64,000 bases of DNA from Eustoma russellianum (lineage: Eukaryota; Streptophyta; Magnoliopsida; Gentianales; Gentianaceae): NCBI GenBank assembly GCA_036186865.1, contig AP025041.1, forward strand, positions 35,095,490 through 35,159,489. Direction: 5' to 3'. Below the pieces are notes generated by a model that did not search any database, was not told the origin of the DNA, and was given only the letters and a program-made list of their open reading frames with translations. Positions 58,601 through 64,000 of the stretch are shown piece by piece (within the stretch, counting starts at the first letter, position 1; every line of letters begins with the position of its first letter). The translations under genes were made by a program, and so were the position numbers.

Positions 58601-60165
58601 TTATCAAGTGAAGATCATTTAAATGTTAAATAATTAAATGGACATAAATTTCTCACACCACGTATCATGAATTATAGTATACATATATGAAGACACACGG
58701 CCCAAAAGGGCAAACTAGAAAAATAAGACAAGCTAATTGAATAAATAATAACAAACTACAATTACGAAAAATCAATTATTAAATATGAATAAGAATAAAA
58801 AAAGAGACCTACGTAAAGTCTTTCCTCATGCATGTTGTCTTCATAGTTTTCAAACAACATTGAGTTATTTACAAGCAACATATATGTATGAAATGTTTTT
58901 AAAAGGTCTCATGATTTAAGGAATTTTACCATGAGACAAATGATTTCATACGACTTATGCATGTATCTGTGGGTGAGTGTAACAACTTGTTTGGGACAAG
59001 GGCTCTCTACCTATCTTTATACGCATGATATGCAGGCTGAGTGTAACACCTTGCTCGGGGTAAGGGTTCTCTGCCTTTCTGTTATGTCAACGACGTTTAG
59101 TATGGAGAGCTGCCTGATGTATGGTCCTAGAGGAGAATGTCAAGGGCAAAATACGTTATCGCAGAGTGTAACATAGCGTCTGAGACTCAGGTTCTCTACC
59201 ATAACGCATCACTGTTAGTCCTATGTACGTATGATGTAACACCATGGTTAGACCATCAGGATTCATAGACGGTACTCATGGCTACTCGGGGAATCATTCG
59301 ATATGTTGTGGGTGCCATTCTTATGCTACGCAAAGTGCTATAGCCACTCATGTCATGTCTCGCTTACATATGTATGAAATAAAACGTTTTTCAAAATGGT
59401 TTTACAATGCATGTGTCACGATCATTCCTCATGAACCCTCTTATAACTCTAAGTCATGAATCTGGATATATCGGAATCGTATATGATTATAGAATAATGA
59501 GAACAAACCAAAGAATATTTTACCCAAGAATAAAGTAAATACGAGATAAGACATGAAGGTTTAACAGGAAAGTCTGTATAATTTTACTATGCTTTTATCT
59601 GCGACAGTTATGCATGATATGATATCTACTTTATTGTTTACACATTTACAATATTCTTTATTATCCTGCACTCACTCTATGATTTATTATTTATGTTTAC
59701 ATTGAGCATGATGATATATGCGATTCACTATACAGTACCACCCTCTACCTCAGTCCCCGTGTATGATCCACTTGACGTACCTAGGCAGAACTACTTGCTG
59801 AGCGATTCATTATCGCTCACTCCTTTACTTCACCACGCAGATCCACAGTACTTTGAACTAGAGTTTATTGAAGATGAGCCTCGAAACTAGGCGTATGGAG
59901 CGGATTACTAGCTGGCTAAGGCCTCTTTTGTATTTTTGATATTCAGCTCCTTTTTTTGAGTACTCGTGATGTAGTTATGACACTCATGCAGATGTATTAG
60001 GATGTACTTTGATTGATGTTTATTTCTGCTTATGTTATTTTGTTTCCGCTTATCGATACATGTTTCTACGAGTTGTACATGTATATCATCAATGCGTTGT
60101 ACTTCTCACAGTAGAGTACGATGTGTGTATAGTACCGAGACCCTAGTCCTGTGCGGGGTGCTACA
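55607..60165 (+). repeat. Element D left (5') LTR
   Basis: 4559 bp from TGTTACGACC to GCGGGGTGCTACA; the first 2.2 kb is repeated from 61777. It carries a short RTE-like 3' tail at 55694-55722 absent from the other LTR, a C-rich run near 55922, hairpin-bearing tandem units at 58970-59250 and an antisense frame at 57723-57920. ORFs elsewhere in it are not supported. Confidence 0.88.
57723..57920 (-). other. Antisense reading frame in D LTR related to C LTR frames
   Basis: 65 residues with HHDDGDEFMAYVGGSW and RKENGDVN, the diverged counterpart of 22009-22299. The second D LTR has it too, at about 63880-64000. Unknown; possibly non-coding conservation. Confidence 0.28.
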
Positions 60166-60167
60166 GG

Positions 60168-60179
60168 GGGTATCAGAGC
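60168..60179 (+). promoter_or_regulatory. Element D primer-binding site
   Basis: GGGTATCAGAGC, one base off TGGTATCAGAGC, two bases after the LTR. Confidence 0.85.
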
Positions 60180-60396
60180 CAACGCTTTAGATCCACGACA
60201 GACAGCATAAGCGAAACAACAAGTACATAGGCTATGATTCTAGAACATAAGATTGGTTTTAGATAAGTGATCCATCATTAAGAGTTACCTAGAGATATTC
60301 TAAAGGGTAAAATATTGAATATAATATACAAACTATAAGAAGGATTTCATATGATGTAATAGAAAGTAATAATAATGATGAGATAAATTCTGCAGG

Positions 60397-61440
60397 ATGA
60401 CGTCACGATCAGGAAGCCGCACGCCCTCGCCGCCTTAACCAGGGTTGATCTTAGTTTCTAGGTAGATTGAGATGCCATCGACACAGGTTACACCGCCTGC
60501 GGCACTTTCCTCGGAAGAGGTTGTTTGCATAGTCTTGGAGGCTATTCATATATTGAGTCAGCCAGCCGGACTATCGCATACTCAGACAACTCGGGCAGCA
60601 ATGCCTACACCTCCTCCATTCCAATCACAGACACAAAGGAGCCTTAGTTAATACTATGGATATTAGTCAAGGCCCGAATACAGAATTTTCAAGGAGAGCC
60701 TGGTCCAAAATAAGCATAGCAGTTGTTGGATAAGGTAGAGGATAGCTTCTGCCTGATACACGCTCCTGGGGAAATAAAAGTGTGGATCATATGGCCGTTC
60801 CAGATATGGCGAGCTAGACAATAGTGGAGGACGCACATTCAGACTTTGCTGCATCCAGTGTCATGGATTGACTATATAGACTACTTCGGTATATTTTATC
60901 TCCCTCCAGCTTGATTGGAACAAAGGGTGGAAGAATTTAATAACCTGAAACAAGAGGCAGGCGTTTCAGTTTCTGATTATTTTCGACAGTTTGTCACTTT
61001 AGGAAGGTATCTTCTGGAGATTATGAGTGACGATACAATTAAGATGATCATATTCCGGCGTGGTTTGGACTCTCGAGTTTTGGATTGGATGGTTGGGGTA
61101 CAATCTGACACTTTTGAGAAGTTACTGGATAATTGCTAAAGAGTGGAGCGAGCTATTGCGTCATTAGACTGTGAGAAAAGGAACAGAAGAATTCAAACTA
61201 AGAGATGGCGCCCATATGTGCAGTAGACAATAACGAGACCTACATGTCCCCAATGTTGGAAAGCACACATTGGAGAATTTCGTTTAGGAACAGATGCTTG
61301 CTTTGGATGTGGTGAAATAGGACATCGAATAAGAGAGTGTCCAAGAAGAAGACGAATGGCAGGGAGAAGAGCATGACAGCAGGAAGGATTTTCAAGGATG
61401 GGCACGCCGACTTAGAGGGCGTACTATCAGGAATTTGAAT
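60397..61440 (+). pseudogene. gag: Element D gag-like gene
   Basis: Starts MTSRSGSRTPSPP like element C, and hits a stop after 13 codons. Capsid homology is clearest at 60915-61139: EEFNNLKQEAGVSVSDYFRQ, FVTLGRY, IIFRRGLDSRVLDW; compare Tekay B EFESLKQESGMTVAKYANKF. A good CCHC knuckle lies at 61299-61340 (CFGCGEIGHRIREC), followed by a basic RRRRMAGRRA tail. No pol follows. Several stops, so this copy is inactive. I infer that it relied on enzymes of an autonomous Tekay. Confidence 0.78.
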
Positions 61441-61737
61441 ATTGGGCACAACATCAGGTATGATAAGGATGCAATTTAATATCGTCCAGAACTTTCGGAA
61501 CCATTGCTCGATTAGTTAATAATAGTTGAATTATACCTCACAAACTACGAAAGCTAGGGTATGTCATACAAAGTCTCTATCACGGATAGGTGTCCCATGG
61601 TGGATAATCGAAGTTCCAGATCGAAACCATAAGTTATGATTTTTAGGAAAACATGTTCGAACCTCAACCTCAGAAATTGTTACAACCTGAAAATAGAATC
61701 AGTCACATATATTAACAGTGGACTATGACTAAAGGAT

Positions 61738-61776
61738 CAAGTTTCGAAGACAAAAATTTCGATAAGAGGGGAGGAC
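61738..61776 (+). promoter_or_regulatory. Element D polypurine tract
   Basis: GATAAGAGGGGAGGAC immediately before the second LTR (TATTATGACC, with TG mutated to TA). The upstream AAGTTTCG block is a decayed form of the palindrome in A and C. Confidence 0.75.
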
Positions 61777-64000
61777 TATTATGACCCGCACCCTAGTCTC
61801 GTTAATAAACGGGATTACGACATAAATTTAAGTGTGGACGTTGTACCGCACTTTGTACAATATACGTTACATAAAATAAAATTTAAGAATACTAAGAAAT
61901 TAACTTAATAGGTGCAAGGTTAATTAACAAGGCAAATAAATAAATAGTACAAATTTTATTTAGGAAATAAAATAAAAAAATTTAAATTAACCATATAGAA
62001 ACAAAGCAAGGACAAAATAGTAAAATTACTACAACTAGCACCCCACCCCCAAGAACCCGGCCACCCTCCCTAGGTTTTCCTAAAATTCTATTTTTCTTGC
62101 TTTCCCTTAATATATTTCCTCATCATTATCATTCTTACACCTTGTAAGAATATCTACCAATCAAATTACGTGCAAACACTTTTCTTCCTATTTCCATTCC
62201 CCCTACTCGGCCTTTCATTTTTAATTTTCCCTAATTTTCCTCATTCTCTATTTATTTCATCCTTTGCTCATCATTGCTAATTCTTACACAAGAAAGAATC
62301 CTAACCACTAAGATTTCATGCAAATCTTACACCATCTCTTTTTATTCCCTTCTAAAAAGGCAACATGATTAAAGATCCTTCCCCACGTCACATACAAAAA
62401 CTCTGTTGGGGCAAAGGACAAGAAAGGCAACAATTGTCTCACATTACCAAAAGTTCCACCACTAAATTTACATGCATGTCTTACATATGTTTTCTCATTC
62501 CTTCACTTAGATTCCATAGAAACATTATACTTGAATTCTATCCTCTCCTGATTACGAATTTCGGCTAGTGCATGAAGGAAATAGAGGGCTTATTTTTATT
62601 ATTCCACTTGCCATATTAACTTTTCTTTTCCTACCTTGAATTGCCTCATCCAAGCACCACTCATGCATGAAGTTTCCCTTAATCTTTTCCATTTTCTTCT
62701 CTTCTTAGCCTCCTCATCATTACATGTCTTCCAACTTGTAAGAGTACTTCCCAACCAAGTTTTATGCAAAAATCTTTTTCCTCTCCACTATACACCTCAA
62801 CTCATGATTTAACTTCCCACTTGGCCATTCAATAATCTCGGCCAACTCAAGAAATTAGGACATAAAAATACAATTCTTCCAAAATCTCATCTCACTTACA
62901 TACCATCTCTCTCAGTTCAATTCTCTCGACACTCATTCTCTTCTCACTAGACAAACACTCTCTTTTCCCCATTCTTCCCTCCAACACCGAGACCACCAAG
63001 GCCAAAGAAAGAAGGACTACTTCCATCTTCTAGTAAGACATAAGTGTGCATGCGCCCAAATCTCAAAGGTAAACACTATACTTCCCTCCTTAGCATGCTT
63101 CTCTACTTGTATCTTAAAGATAAACACTCAAGCCACCTCCAATCTAGGCCTCTACCCGTGACCTTCAACAAAGGAGTAGGAGAAGCTCTTTAGCTTAGCA
63201 AGTGAGGAATCTCAAGTCAATTCAAGGTAAAGTTCATTTACATTGAATTTTAGAACATTGATATACCAATATTCCCCATGCAAGACTAATTCTTCCTTCC
63301 TTTTTGGCCTAAAGGCCGTATAATCATCAAGCCTCACCAAAGAAGAAATCTTTCAGATTTAGGTGTAAGGTTCAAGTATCCAAGGCAAGTATTCTTCCTA
63401 GTTTCTTTAAGAAAATTGAAAATGAAGTTTAGTATGCTCACCATTAACTATTGGATCATGCATGGAAGTAAATTGGAAATTGCTAAACTTGGTTGAAGAC
63501 AAGAATGCTTGCATGTTGAAATTGAAGATGTATGTTTACTTTGTTTGAGGGGAATCATCAAATATACCTAGAATAACACCTTAATATGACATGCAAGATG
63601 AATTTGGATCATCAATAGGCCATATAGGTCGTGCATGTCAAGAAGGTGAAACCTTTATCATACTTTCTCAACTTTCATGCTAAGTGGTAGGCAAAAAAGT
63701 GTGTTATGTTGAAAAGGATTCTAAGAACTCTCTCCTTTGTGATTTTGATACATGCATGCCTTTTTATTTATGTTCATATGTGGTAGAAGAGATTATTATG
63801 GAAATTGAAATATTATAGCCTCATGACGGTACAAAACCATTCATTTCATTATGCATGTGCATAAAGATGCCATCTTTGATCATTATAAGTGTTGACATCA
63901 CCATTTTCCTTTCTATAGGGGAAGACCCAAGAGCCTCCTACATAAGCCATGAATTCATCACCATCATCATGATGTGCATCCTGATGATCATGATTTAAGA
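61777..64000 (+). repeat. Element D right (3') LTR, partial
   Basis: Collinear with the first part of 55607-60165, lacking the RTE-like tail. It continues past the window edge. No gene other than the antisense frame at the end. Confidence 0.88.

Larger units (their letters stand above)
55607..64000 (+). mobile_element. Element D: gag-only LTR retrotransposon, right end off window
   Basis: LTR 55607-60165, interior 60166-61776, second LTR from 61777 to beyond 64000. The preceding ATACA (55602-55606) is the expected left target duplication; its partner is outside the window. The interior has PBS, a gag-like frame and PPT only. Same design and interior length as element C, with homologous LTRs, so both belong to one pol-less superfamily related to Tekay. 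Confidence 0.85.

Noticed and set aside
1..64000. CRISPR arrays, operons, bacterial signals, rRNA or tRNA genes
   Set aside because: None seen; the tRNA-Met similarity is limited to primer-binding sites. The direct repeats are retrotransposon structures.

Overview
This window is plant nuclear DNA made almost entirely of nested LTR retrotransposons. I see no host gene. A eudicot with a large, repeat-rich genome is likely, but the species cannot be read from the sequence. Every element with a readable primer-binding site uses the plant initiator tRNA-Met type (TGGTATCAGAG). The reverse transcriptases are the Ty1/copia and Ty3/gypsy kinds typical of angiosperms, and one RTE-type LINE is present.

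Layout, left to right. (1) 1-7510, minus strand: the 5' portion of a Sirevirus-like Ty1/copia element (SV1), with an open pol running off the left edge, gag, PBS and a 3.0-kb LTR. It appears to sit in a 3' LTR fragment of gag-only family 'C/D' (7511-7924). (2) 8197-29040, minus strand: element C, a gag-only LTR element with about 4.4-kb LTRs. Its left LTR is split by Tekay A (9173-20777), a chromodomain Ty3/gypsy element with a perfect 5-bp target duplication; Tekay A itself carries a 5'-truncated RTE LINE (9850-11302). The right end of C is rearranged. (3) 29041 to beyond 55606, plus strand: a second, degraded Sirevirus (SV2), interrupted three times: by Tekay B (31533-44326) in gag, by a CRM-like chromovirus (45053-54363) in gag, and by element D in integrase. 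(4) 55607 to the window end, plus strand: element D, a gag-only relative of C with a 4.56-kb LTR, a 1.6-kb interior and a second LTR running off the right edge.

How they relate. Tekay B has a complete domain order (gag, PR, RT, RNase H, IN, chromodomain) with scattered stops and frameshifts. Tekay A lacks gag and protease. C and D have only a gag-like reading frame, but share the PBS type, the outer LTR end and the PPT-proximal motif with Tekay, so they look like non-autonomous partners. The CRM-like element has an intact gag and a pol broken by stops. Insertion order is clear: SV2 and C are older than the Tekay, CRM and D copies inside them.

Most interesting signals: a short GT-AG intron at the same codon boundary of the reverse transcriptase in both Tekay copies; arrays of tandem gapped palindromes in the Tekay LTRs whose stems vary in a compensated way; a comparable hairpin array in the C/D LTRs; a gapped palindrome just upstream of the PPT in four gypsy-type elements; and a shared antisense reading frame in the C/D LTRs. 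All similarity statements are by-eye alignments within the window; no database search was run.
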